Source: Candidatus Melainabacteria bacterium
GTDB taxonomy: Bacteria > Cyanobacteriota > Vampirovibrionia > Gastranaerophilales > Gastranaerophilaceae
Direction: 5' to 3'
Length of the DNA: 64,000 nt
Assembly (NCBI GenBank): GCA_003258725.1
Contig: QHMG01000013.1
Coordinates: forward strand, 1-64,000
Shown here: positions 52,674-60,895 of the stretch, piece after piece
How the letters are laid out: each line of letters starts with the position of its first letter
How positions within the stretch are numbered: the stretch's first letter is position 1
Notes under the pieces: model-generated
Told to the model about the DNA's origin: nothing
What the model saw: the letters and a program-made list of their open reading frames with translations, nothing else
Database searches by the model: none
Translations under genes and position numbers: made by a program

Positions 52674-52768
52674 TCGTAATATGCCTTATCTAATAAATTT
52701 GACGTGAGATTTTGTTTAAATTATAATAATCCTAAGTTATTATATAATAAAAACATTTAAAAAAGAAC

Positions 52769-54631
52769 ATGTTAAATCAATTACTATCACAGCTGGGTGC
52801 AACAACAAAAATTACTGTCGGTGTCGCAATGTCACCGGGTATTGGTCTTGAAATGATTGAAATCAATCCTAAAACAAAGACCATTGAAAAGTATGCTTGC
52901 AAACAATTGGATTACGATTATTCTAAGAGAGAAATTGCAGATTACGACAGATTTAGAGAAGTTTTAATTGATTTATTCGACGAATTAAAAATCAACAGAA
53001 AAAGTAATATCGTTTTAACGTTACCTTCTGTTCACTATGGACTAATTTCATTACCGACAGCCCTTGGTGATGATGGTGTTACAAGTGCTTTGGTTTCAGA
53101 AGTTGAACAAGCATCATACATCTTCAAACGTCAAGACCCTGTTATCAGTTGGGTTGATGCTTATCCTGCCGGTGACAAAGATAACCGAGAAGTTTTATAT
53201 GGCGCAATTCAACAAGCAGCGTTAGACGAAATTAACGCAGCATGTGTTGAAATTGGTTGTACTTTAGTTGCAATCGAAACCGCTCAAAACTCTTTATTAA
53301 AGACTTTAGATTTCAATAATCTGGCTGAAGAACACATGGCTCCAAACACAACTTGGAACTTAATGGTTATCAATCCAAACAGTTACTCAATGATTACTCT
53401 AAACGGTAAGAGTGTTATTGAATACAGAGAAGAACCTTTAGCGTTACGTTCCTTCGTTGGTGATGAAATTTATGAAGCGATTATGTCTTCTGCTCAATTG
53501 ACCTTGCAAACAATTCCGTCAAATTATTTATACATCGTTTCTGAAACAGATATGGTTTCTGCCGAAGTATTATCAATGAAAATACCATTCGACGGAAACA
53601 TCAAATTTTTAGAAAGCAACAAATACGTACAAAATCCGTTAATGCAGGCATCTTACAACATCTTGCCTAACCAAGTATTGAAGATTACTCCTGAAGTTAT
53701 CGGTTCTGGTATTTATTTACTTTCTCAATTCCCATTCAAGTTTAACTTACTTGGAAAAGGGCACGAAGAAATGGCTTCTTTGCAAGAAGCTGCACCAAAA
53801 ATCCGTGTTGGTAATACAGAAATTGAGTTGACTTCTGCTTTCGTAAAGAAAATTGCAGTTATTGCAGCATTAGTTTTGTTAATTCCTGCCGGCATTATGT
53901 TTGCTATTATGAACAAATTAAATGCAATGAATCAAGACACATTAAATCAAATCAATGCTCAATTAGAAGCGGACAAAGCTGAACTTGCAAACTACGAAGA
54001 CATTGATAAAAAAGATACTTTTGACTCAAAATTAGAAATTAACAACGTACAATCAATTAACCGTACAAAATTAATTTATTACACAGCAATCGGTGCAAAC
54101 ATTCCGCCTAACACATGGTTAATTTATTTGAAAATATTCGGCGATAGAAAAATTGATATTATTGGTCGTGCAACAAATGTAGAAAATGTTTATACCTTCT
54201 ACAAAAATATGAAAATGTCAGTTATTGATTCAGATTTAAGACTTAACAGGCTTGAAATGTCTGCTGACTCAGTTGGAAACTTAGTTGTTGAGGATCTAAA
54301 CAGCATAAAACCAACCTTCTATGAATTTGAAATTACTAACTTGACAGATGAAGAACTTAACAAGTTGAACGAAGAACTTAATGCGGTTGAACGTGATGAA
54401 AACGGCAACCCTAAAAATCCTGACGACTTGAATATTAAGCGTAGAAGAGGTTTCTTGTTTGAAGATTTCTTAAAAATTCCGTCTTTAGACCAAAACAAAG
54501 ATAATCCAGAACAAAACAACAATAATAACAATAATAACAATAACCAACCTCAACAAGCGCAACAATCTCAATCAACTCAAAAACCGCCAAGCAGTTTGCC
54601 AGCAAACCTTGAGTCAATTGAACATTTTTAA
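52769..54631 (+). CDS. PilM-PilN-like fusion of a type IV pilus / type II secretion platform
   Basis: A 620-aa protein. Residues 1-355 look like a PilM/actin-like domain (TTKITVGVAMSPGIGLEMIE, SNIVLTLPSVHYGLISLPTA, VAIETAQNSLLKTL). One membrane helix follows at about 370-390 (IAVIAALVLLIPAGIMFAIM), then a coiled stretch and a PilN-like periplasmic domain (PPNTWLIYLKIFGDRKIDII, GRATNVENVYTFYKNMKMS). The tail has a run of ten Asn coded by AAC/AAT repeats and a Gln/Pro-rich end. PilM and PilN are separate in most bacteria. The PilO-like gene follows 18 bases later. Confidence 0.8.
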   Translation: MLNQLLSQLGATTKITVGVAMSPGIGLEMIEINPKTKTIEKYACKQLDYDYSKREIADYDRFREVLIDLFDELKINRKSNIVLTLPSVHYGLISLPTALGDDGVTSALVSEVEQASYIFKRQDPVISWVDAYPAGDKDNREVLYGAIQQAALDEINAACVEIGCTLVAIETAQNSLLKTLDFNNLAEEHMAPNTTWNLMVINPNSYSMITLNGKSVIEYREEPLALRSFVGDEIYEAIMSSAQLTLQTIPSNYLYIVSETDMVSAEVLSMKIPFDGNIKFLESNKYVQNPLMQASYNILPNQVLKITPEVIGSGIYLLSQFPFKFNLLGKGHEEMASLQEAAPKIRVGNTEIELTSAFVKKIAVIAALVLLIPAGIMFAIMNKLNAMNQDTLNQINAQLEADKAELANYEDIDKKDTFDSKLEINNVQSINRTKLIYYTAIGANIPPNTWLIYLKIFGDRKIDIIGRATNVENVYTFYKNMKMSVIDSDLRLNRLEMSADSVGNLVVEDLNSIKPTFYEFEITNLTDEELNKLNEELNAVERDENGNPKNPDDLNIKRRRGFLFEDFLKIPSLDQNKDNPEQNNNNNNNNNNQPQQAQQSQSTQKPPSSLPANLESIEHF

Positions 54632-54649
54632 TAAGGAATAAAATAGAAC

Positions 54650-55339
54650 ATGAATGAACTTCAAAAATACAAAGAATCTTTAATGTATCTAGCGGGAATT
54701 ATTGTTGTCGCAGTATTTTTATTCCAAAAAATTCAACCAGAATTTACAAGAACAATTGATTTATACAAACAAGTAGGTCAACAAAAAGATGTTGCCGCAG
54801 GGATTTCTAAGCAACTTTCTGTTGCAAAAGAAAAAGTTGAAAGAAAAAAGAAAATGCGTCTTCTTGACGATATGACAAAAAAGGTTTATTCACCAGCAGA
54901 AGGTGTTTCGCTTGATGCAGATTCAGCCTTCTCTGTATTGTTAGACGATATTATTGAAATTTCTAGAAAAAATCATATCAAAACTCACTCTATCCAATCA
55001 ACATTGAACCCATCAGAAGATGTTTTCGTAAAGGGTGATAAAGAGCATTTCAGCGCTTACCAACTTGATATGAAAATAGTTTCTGACTACTCTGATTTTG
55101 AAGGCTTTATCAGAGATTTATACGCATATAATTATTTAATCAATATTAATAATATTGAAATTTATCCATATCAAAAGAACAAGAGAATTTTACTTATTAA
55201 TTTGACACTAACTCTATATTCAACGATTGCTGCACCAGATGCTAACGGTGGAGAAAACAACGGTGAAAATAATGGAGAAGGTGGCGAAAATAACGGCGAC
55301 CAACAACAAGGTGAAAATCCACCACCACCAACACCATAG
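54650..55339 (+). CDS. PilO-like pilus platform protein
   Basis: A 229-aa bitopic protein: short cytoplasmic start, membrane helix at about 10-26 (LMYLAGIIVVAVFLF), periplasmic coiled coil and a ferredoxin-like PilO domain (YQLDMKIVSDYSDFEGFIRD, NYLININNIEIYPYQKNK). The C-terminus is an odd low-complexity Gly/Glu/Asn tail ending in PPPPTP. Position after the PilMN fusion supports the call. Confidence 0.75.
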   Translation: MNELQKYKESLMYLAGIIVVAVFLFQKIQPEFTRTIDLYKQVGQQKDVAAGISKQLSVAKEKVERKKKMRLLDDMTKKVYSPAEGVSLDADSAFSVLLDDIIEISRKNHIKTHSIQSTLNPSEDVFVKGDKEHFSAYQLDMKIVSDYSDFEGFIRDLYAYNYLININNIEIYPYQKNKRILLINLTLTLYSTIAAPDANGGENNGENNGEGGENNGDQQQGENPPPPTP

Positions 55340-55692
55340 CTAGAGCAGAGGCACGAGCAAAGTGAGAGGTGAGCAAACGTCAACGTAAACGTTGAGTTTT
55401 CGTTGCGATTACGAACGGTGCCGTTTAAAGCGAGAGCGTAGCGGATTTTGCACTCTGCTTGAGCTTTTAACAGCCTAGATGCAGTTGGAAGATTTATAAG
55501 ATTCTGTCACACGGGGTATCGGCAGAGTCGAAAAATCGCAAATTCAGGACAATGTTATCATTATGAAGAATTTTTTAACATCTCCTCTATTTTATGTAGA
55601 AATTTTTTTCAATATCCTCTTTTTATTTGATTACATTTCTTAATCAAAATTATATTATTAAGACACAAAGAGGGAAGAGGATAAGTAATAAG
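55340..55692. other. 353-base intergenic region with a G+C-richer structured block
   Basis: The left part (55344-55459) is visibly richer in G+C than its surroundings and is bounded by AGCAGAG / CTCTGCT. Inside are CAACGT-aa-ACGTTG (55381-55394), a TTCGT / ACGAA pair and an AACGG / CCGTT palindrome. A second inverted pair (GATTCTG / CAGAGTC) lies near 55500-55530. The right part is A/T-rich and holds a loose promoter (TTGATT, 18 bases, TATATT) for the methyltransferase gene. I see no protein gene here. Confidence 0.5.
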
Positions 55693-56571
55693 ATGGCAAA
55701 GGCAAACTTAAAGGTCAAAGAAGCACAAGGACGTGCTAACTTAAATGTAGTTACAACCAATCCGATTAAAACAGTTGCTTATAATGATATAAATTTGAAA
55801 GAATGGAAAAATTATCCAGAAGTTAAAACGGATACATTTTGGCAATTCCCAACAAGATTAAGAACTGGTGGTCACTCTAACGAATACCACGGTAATTATA
55901 TTCCACAAATTGCACAACAACTTTATGAAAGATACACTAAAAAACACGATATCGTTTTAGATATGTTCTTTGGTTCAGGTACTTCTGGTATTGAAGCTAT
56001 TAACGAAGGTCGTCGTTGTATCGGTGTTGAATTAAAACAAGATTTAGTAGATCACGTTAGCGAAAAATTTACACCAAAACAATTGGTTACAGACGTGAAC
56101 ATTATTTGTGCTGATTCTGCATCAGAAGAAGCAAAAGAAAAAATCCAAGCTAGATTAGAAGTAATGGGCGAAGAAAAAGCACAGCTTCTAATCTTGCACC
56201 CACCCTATGATGACATTATTCGATTCTCTGACAAAAAAGAGGACTTGTCTAATTGTTCATCAACAGAAGAATTTTATGACTTATTTGAAAAAGTAGCTAA
56301 AAATGGTTACGATTTACTAGAAAAGGGCAGATTTGCAGCTCTAATTATTGGAGATAGCTACAAAAATTCTCAAGTTCAACCTTTGGGCTTCAGATGTATG
56401 GAAAGAATGCAAAACTTAGGTTTTATTTTGAAATCAATTATTGTAAAAGATATTCAAGGTAATGAAAGAGCTAAAGGCAAAACAGCTAACTTATGGCGTT
56501 ACAGAGCTTTAGCTGGCGGTTTTTCAATCTTCCAACACGAATATATCTTTATATTCCAAAAGGTTAAATAA
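55693..56571 (+). CDS. Orphan DNA methyltransferase (N6/N4 amino type)
   Basis: The start is placed at ATG 55693; 292 aa. AdoMet motif I is DIVLDMFFGSGTSGIEAI, followed by CIGVELKQDLVDHV. The catalytic motif IV is LILHPPYDDII, that is HPPY in place of DPPY or SPPY. ANLWRYRALAGGFSIF and HEYIFIFQK close the protein. Motif order I then IV with little space for a target-recognition domain. No restriction endonuclease or specificity gene is next to it, so it may act alone in regulation or protection. An RNA-directed relative (Trm11-like) is less likely. Confidence 0.82.
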   Translation: MAKANLKVKEAQGRANLNVVTTNPIKTVAYNDINLKEWKNYPEVKTDTFWQFPTRLRTGGHSNEYHGNYIPQIAQQLYERYTKKHDIVLDMFFGSGTSGIEAINEGRRCIGVELKQDLVDHVSEKFTPKQLVTDVNIICADSASEEAKEKIQARLEVMGEEKAQLLILHPPYDDIIRFSDKKEDLSNCSSTEEFYDLFEKVAKNGYDLLEKGRFAALIIGDSYKNSQVQPLGFRCMERMQNLGFILKSIIVKDIQGNERAKGKTANLWRYRALAGGFSIFQHEYIFIFQKVK

Positions 56572-56657
56572 GACTTTATTTCACACACACTATTATTTCA
56601 CACATGAAGAAAATACTTCATTTACCCCAAACCCACCCACACAAATAACACAAATCA

Positions 56658-56687
56658 AAACGGCGGTTGCTAATGCAACCGCCGTTT
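56658..56687. terminator. Terminator between convergent methyltransferase and uppP genes
   Basis: A 13-bp G+C-rich stem (56658-56670 with 56675-56687, TAAT loop) with A/T-rich flanks on both sides. Confidence 0.75.
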
Positions 56688-56695
56688 AAAATTTT

Positions 56696-56716
56696 GTAGG
56701 TCAGGCATTGCCTGAC
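56696..56716 (+). repeat. GTAGGT-type palindromic repeat
   Basis: GTAGG followed by TCAGGCATTGCCTGAC, matching the element at 44834-44853 except in the loop. Confidence 0.65.
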
Positions 56717-56720
56717 AAAA

Positions 56721-57578
56721 TTAGTTGCTTCCTAACGCAATACCTGTAAAGAAACTTATTACAATTAAGCCAGCGATAATACAGTAATATGCGAAGAAGT
56801 TCATTGAAAATCTTGCGACAAATTTCAAGAAATACTTAATACAAAAATATCCGACAATCGCAGAAACTGCTGTTCCGATAAGAATTGCAGTCCAATTAAA
56901 GGTTGCAAGTTCTTGTGGGTTAATTTCTAACATTGGATAAAAAATACTTGTACCAAGAATGATAGGAATAACAAGTAAAAAAGAAAATTTTGTACTTGTA
57001 ACTCTGTCTAAGCCTGTAAACAAACCTGTTGCGATAGTCCAACCTGAACGAGAAAACCCTGGAAAGGCTGCAACACCTTGTGCAAGACCAATAAGTATTG
57101 CATGTTTTAGGCTCAACTTGTCGGTATGTTCTTTTTGATGTTTTGATTTGAATTCACTGAAAAATAACACAATACCTGTCATAATTAATAAAAACGCAAC
57201 CATTTGCGGGTATACCATTAACTTTTCAGAAACATCTTTTAATGGGTATGCCACTAAAACGGTAAATACTGTACCGATTAGAATAAATGCACCCATTTTT
57301 GCGTTTGCGCTTGAAAAATCACGTGTCCAAAGAGCTTTGAAGAAATCTTTTGTAATTTCCAAAACTTCTTTTCTAAAATATATTAAAACTGCGATTAAAG
57401 TTCCGACATGAAGCATTATACTTAAAAATACTTGTTGAGCTGAACCTAAGTCAATTGTTGAACCGTTAAGAACAGCGCAAATGTTTTGAGTAAATACAAT
57501 ATGTGCAGAACTTGAGATTGGTAAAAATTCACTCAAGCCTTGAACAATACCAAGAATTATTGCTTGTAATATAGTCAT
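56721..57578 (-). CDS. uppP: Undecaprenyl-diphosphate phosphatase
   Basis: A 285-aa polytopic membrane enzyme recycling undecaprenyl pyrophosphate for wall and glycan synthesis. Motifs: IVQGLSEFLPISSSAHIVF at the N-terminus and QGVAAFPGFSRSGWTIATGL in the middle. Last gene of the kdsD-kdsC-queD-uppP operon; its ATG meets the queD stop at 57578. Confidence 0.96.
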   Translation of the reverse strand: MTILQAIILGIVQGLSEFLPISSSAHIVFTQNICAVLNGSTIDLGSAQQVFLSIMLHVGTLIAVLIYFRKEVLEITKDFFKALWTRDFSSANAKMGAFILIGTVFTVLVAYPLKDVSEKLMVYPQMVAFLLIMTGIVLFFSEFKSKHQKEHTDKLSLKHAILIGLAQGVAAFPGFSRSGWTIATGLFTGLDRVTSTKFSFLLVIPIILGTSIFYPMLEINPQELATFNWTAILIGTAVSAIVGYFCIKYFLKFVARFSMNFFAYYCIIAGLIVISFFTGIALGSN

Positions 57579-57943
57579 TATTCTGCCTCAAAGTATGTTG
57601 CACAAGATTCTCTGCTTTCCCAAACAGAAATTTTGTGTAATTCTACGTATTTTTCTTTTAATCTGTAATAAATATAGTTTGCAATGAATTCACTGCTTGG
57701 GCTTTCACCTTTAAAATCAGGTAATTCATTCAAATCTTGATGATCCAAATCGGCTAAAATAAGTCTTAAATCTCTTTTTAGCGCTTTAAAATCAACTAAG
57801 ATGTTGCTTTGGTCTAAGATATCGCCTCTAACAAAGGCTTCAACTAACCAATTATGACCATGTTGATTTTCGCATTTGCCCCCTTCGTAATCTAAAAGGT
57901 GGTGTGCTGCTGAAAATTCTACTTGTGCTCTAATTTCGTACAT
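57578..57943 (-). CDS. queD: 6-carboxy-tetrahydropterin synthase (QueD)
   Basis: A 121-aa zinc enzyme of queuosine/7-deazaguanine synthesis. Zinc histidines and the catalytic Cys are visible: FSAAHHLLDYEGGKCENQHG, then HNWLVE. DLDHQDLNEL and SVWESRESCATYFE complete the family pattern. Adjacent genes are unrelated in pathway; queC and queE are not in this window. Confidence 0.93.
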   Translation of the reverse strand: MYEIRAQVEFSAAHHLLDYEGGKCENQHGHNWLVEAFVRGDILDQSNILVDFKALKRDLRLILADLDHQDLNELPDFKGESPSSEFIANYIYYRLKEKYVELHKISVWESRESCATYFEAE

Positions 57944-57955
57944 TTTGTTCTCCTA

Positions 57956-58483
57956 TTATTTTCCTTCTGAAACGGTGTATTCCTTTTTGATGCCTTGAGC
58001 TTCAAGAATTAAATCAGTTAATTCTCTAACCGCACCACGTCCGCCGTCTTTTGATGAAATGAAGTTACATACACTCTTAACTTCATCTACTGCGTCATTA
58101 GGACAGCATTTTAAGCCAACTTTTTCAAGTATGCAAATATCTGGCAAATCGTCGCCCATATAAGATACTTGGTCATAAGTCAGATTATATTTTTTCATAA
58201 TTTCTTCTAAGGCCGGAAGTTTATATTTTTGACCTTGATATAATTCTGTAATGTGTAAATTTTCTGCTCTGTGTTGAACTGTTCCATTATTGCGAGCTGT
58301 GATTATAGCTGTAATAAAGCCTGCATGTTGAACTCTAACAAGTCCATGCCCGTCTTTTACGTTAAAACTTTTGTATTCAACACCGTTTTCGTCGTAAGTT
58401 ACTTCACCAGTTGTCATTACGCCGTCAACGTCAAAGGCTAATAATTTGATTTTTGATGCCTTTTCTCTGATTAAATCGTTCAT
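57956..58483 (-). CDS. kdsC: 3-deoxy-D-manno-octulosonate 8-phosphate phosphatase
   Basis: A 175-aa HAD hydrolase of the KdsC class: LLAFDVDGVMTTGEVTYD with nucleophile and acid Asp, AIITARNNGTVQHRAEN, VSYMGDDLPDICILEKVG. There is no cap domain, as in KdsC tetramers. It starts two bases after kdsD; the pair supplies Kdo for WaaA (40646). Confidence 0.94.
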   Translation of the reverse strand: MNDLIREKASKIKLLAFDVDGVMTTGEVTYDENGVEYKSFNVKDGHGLVRVQHAGFITAIITARNNGTVQHRAENLHITELYQGQKYKLPALEEIMKKYNLTYDQVSYMGDDLPDICILEKVGLKCCPNDAVDEVKSVCNFISSKDGGRGAVRELTDLILEAQGIKKEYTVSEGK

Positions 58484-58485
58484 TA

Positions 58486-59457
58486 TTATACTACTCCTGC
58501 TTTTAATAAATCGTGTACGTGTACAATTCCCTTTGGAATACCGTTTTCATCAGTAATTGGAAGTGCTGTAATCGAGTATTTTTCCATCAAATGTAATGCA
58601 CTTGCTGCATAAGAGTCAGCTTTTACTGTCTTTGGTGATTTTGTCATCGCATCAATAACTTTCAAACCTTGAACATCTTTGTATTTGATTAAGTTACGTC
58701 TAATGTCACCGTCGGTTAGTACACCTGTTAAAACTCCATTTTCATCAGTAATTATCGCAATACCAAGTTTGTGGTCTGAAATAACTTGAATAACATCTGT
58801 AAATAAATCGTTTTCTTTTGAAAGTGGCAAGTTTTCAGAAATCATTAAGTCTCTAACTTTTCTTGTAAATCCTTTACCTAGAGTTCCAGATGGGTGGAAT
58901 ATTAAGAAATCTTCTTCTGTAAATCCACGTTTTTCTAGTAAGCACATTGCTAAAGCATCACCAACAGCAAGAGTTACGGTTGTTGAAGCGGTTGGTGCTT
59001 TACCTAAAGGACATGCTTCTCTTTCAACAGAAACATCTAAAACAACATCGCTTGCTTTGCCCAAAGTTGAATTAGGATTACCTGTAAATCCTATAATAGG
59101 TAAGCCAAAGCGTTTCAAAAGTGGTAAAAGGTTCAATAATTCTTGTGTTTCACCACTGTTAGAAATTGCAATAACAACATCATCTCTAGTGATTAACCCA
59201 GAATCACCGTGTGTACTTTCTGCTGGGTGCAAGTAGTAAGCTGGAGTTCCTGTTGAAGACAAAGTCGCTGCAATTTTTTTACCGATTTGTCCAGATTTAC
59301 CCATACCTGTAATGATTACACGCCCTTTGCTGTTGTAAATTGCATCAATTGCGTTGTTTAATTGAACTTCATCTAAATTTTCTTTTGTTCTTAAAATCGC
59401 CTTTGCTTCAATATCAAGAACTTTTTTTGCTGTATCTATAAGATTAATTGTTTGCAT
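58486..59457 (-). CDS. kdsD: D-arabinose-5-phosphate isomerase
   Basis: A 323-aa enzyme making arabinose-5-phosphate from ribulose-5-phosphate for Kdo. An SIS domain (VIITGMGKSGQIGKKIAATL, STGTPAYYLHPAESTHGDSG, AISNSGETQELLNLLPLLKR) is followed by two CBS domains (TDVIQVISDHKLGIAIITDE, DSYAASALHLMEKYSITALP). Full-length KdsD/KpsF form. First gene of the operon; a TATAAT box lies at 59482-59477 on the minus strand. Confidence 0.95.
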   Translation of the reverse strand: MQTINLIDTAKKVLDIEAKAILRTKENLDEVQLNNAIDAIYNSKGRVIITGMGKSGQIGKKIAATLSSTGTPAYYLHPAESTHGDSGLITRDDVVIAISNSGETQELLNLLPLLKRFGLPIIGFTGNPNSTLGKASDVVLDVSVEREACPLGKAPTASTTVTLAVGDALAMCLLEKRGFTEEDFLIFHPSGTLGKGFTRKVRDLMISENLPLSKENDLFTDVIQVISDHKLGIAIITDENGVLTGVLTDGDIRRNLIKYKDVQGLKVIDAMTKSPKTVKADSYAASALHLMEKYSITALPITDENGIPKGIVHVHDLLKAGVV

Positions 59458-59522
59458 AACTAATATCCTTTTCTATATTATACAATAATATCCTCTAAAA
59501 GTATTACTTTTATGAAAAAGTT

Positions 59523-59550
59523 GAAATTTTTGTAAACTATTGGCCGATAG
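59523..59550 (+). promoter_or_regulatory. Weak sigma-28-like box before the STAS-like gene
   Basis: GAAA (59523-59526), 16 bases, then GCCGATAG (59543-59550): one mismatch in each half and a spacer one base longer than the perfect site at 44972. No better sigma-70 promoter is seen for the gene at 59583. Confidence 0.35.
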
Positions 59551-59582
59551 ACCTACTACAATAGAGATAAAAGAAGTAAAAA

Positions 59583-59870
59583 ATGTTACAAGCAAAAATT
59601 CAAAACGACTACATTACCCCTGTGGAAAAAAACACAGACAAAATTTTGGAATTTATTAAAAAATCAATTCGCAAAAGTAAATCCTCAGATATGAAGATTG
59701 ATATTTCGTCATTGAATTTGTTTGATGCATCAAAAGTGGCAACACTTGCATCAACCTATCACTATTTGAAATTCAATGAAGGCAAAATTGAGTGGCTTGT
59801 AGGTTCAAAAGAAGTTGAAAAAATGCTTCGCCCGCTAAATTTAGGAAATAGTAATTTTATATTCGCATAA
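59583..59870 (+). CDS. Small STAS-like protein
   Basis: A 95-aa soluble protein. The core MKIDISSLNLFDASKVATLA followed by KFNEGKIEWLVGSKEVEKML matches the strand-helix pattern of STAS / anti-anti-sigma domains, though the usual phospho-acceptor Ser position (DASKVA) would need modelling. It precedes a radical SAM gene by 80 bases. Unknown partner. Confidence 0.6.
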   Translation: MLQAKIQNDYITPVEKNTDKILEFIKKSIRKSKSSDMKIDISSLNLFDASKVATLASTYHYLKFNEGKIEWLVGSKEVEKMLRPLNLGNSNFIFA

Positions 59871-59950
59871 AAATTAAATAAATTAGTCAGTTGTCGAATT
59901 CCATTTCGCCCTTCAAATTTTAACATGCATGTTAAAAAGTAGGTGATATT

Positions 59951-60811
59951 ATGACAACAAAATTATACCAAGTTCCTGTATGCGAACTTAAAGAATTGAA
60001 CAATTTATTTATAGAAATGACGGCAAAAAATTGTAATCAGCATTGCAAACATTGCTATATAGATTTTCCGTTTTCAAAATCTCCAAAAGATTTTATAGAA
60101 ATTGACAAGGTTAAAAAAGCTCTTGAAGATACACAAGGTGAAAACCTTTATTGTATATATTTTACAGGTGCTGAGCCAATGTTACACCCAGATTTTAATG
60201 CTATTTTACGACTTTGTTTGAAGCGTACAAATGTTTGTATCTGTACAAATGCCTCTTTTTTAAATGAAAAAAAGGTTCGTTTTTTGAAAAAAGTCGAAGA
60301 TGAGGGCGAAAACGAAATTATTTTTATGTTACCACTTAATCATTATGATGAAATAAAAAATGATGAAGTACGTTTTAGAGGGTCGTTCAGACAGGTTATG
60401 CATGCTGTTAAAAATCTCGTAAAATATGATTTTAACCCAATTTTTAGTGTGACAAATTTTTATAAAGAGGATAAAAAGACACTTATAACAGAACTTGTAA
60501 AAGTTTTTGCAAGTCAAAATATTCAATTAGAAGATGCTAATTTTCAAATAAATGAGTTTTATAATAAATATTCAAAAAAAGAAGAATTAGTTGAAAATTT
60601 TGGAAAACTAGATTGCCAATACGGTAGAATTCTAACCGAAAAGGGGGTCTATGTTTGTCCATTTTTGGCAAATGACCATAGAGGGCGTATGGGTTCGGAC
60701 TTTACAGACTATGGTAAAAAGGTTTGTTTGGAAACTTCATATTGTGCCACTTGTGCAAAAAATAAAGAGAAAATGTTTTCAATAAACTATAATCATTTTA
60801 TTGAAACATAA
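59951..60811 (+). CDS. Radical SAM protein with C-terminal Cys cluster
   Basis: A 286-aa protein. The radical SAM cluster is CNQHCKHCY at about residues 28-36, followed by YCIYFTGAEPMLHPDF. The C-terminal 60 residues contain further cysteines (KLDCQYGRILTE, YVCPFLAND, KVCLETSYCATCAK), a SPASM-like auxiliary-cluster pattern. Such enzymes often modify peptides, but no precursor peptide is evident next to it. Function unknown. Confidence 0.82.
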   Translation: MTTKLYQVPVCELKELNNLFIEMTAKNCNQHCKHCYIDFPFSKSPKDFIEIDKVKKALEDTQGENLYCIYFTGAEPMLHPDFNAILRLCLKRTNVCICTNASFLNEKKVRFLKKVEDEGENEIIFMLPLNHYDEIKNDEVRFRGSFRQVMHAVKNLVKYDFNPIFSVTNFYKEDKKTLITELVKVFASQNIQLEDANFQINEFYNKYSKKEELVENFGKLDCQYGRILTEKGVYVCPFLANDHRGRMGSDFTDYGKKVCLETSYCATCAKNKEKMFSINYNHFIET

Positions 60812-60895
60812 CAAATTAAATATCATATATGTTATTATGAATTTGTTTGGCAAAGTAAATAAACGAAGAATGACATTATGCTTCAATATCAATCA

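Noticed and set aside
54511..54542. AAC/AAT triplet run as a possible CRISPR or satellite repeat
   Set aside because: It codes an Asn tract in frame within the PilMN-like protein tail; no spacer-repeat pattern exists anywhere in the window.
55344..55459. tRNA or RNase P RNA gene
   Set aside because: No cloverleaf with a T-loop consensus and no RNase P core motifs could be found by eye.
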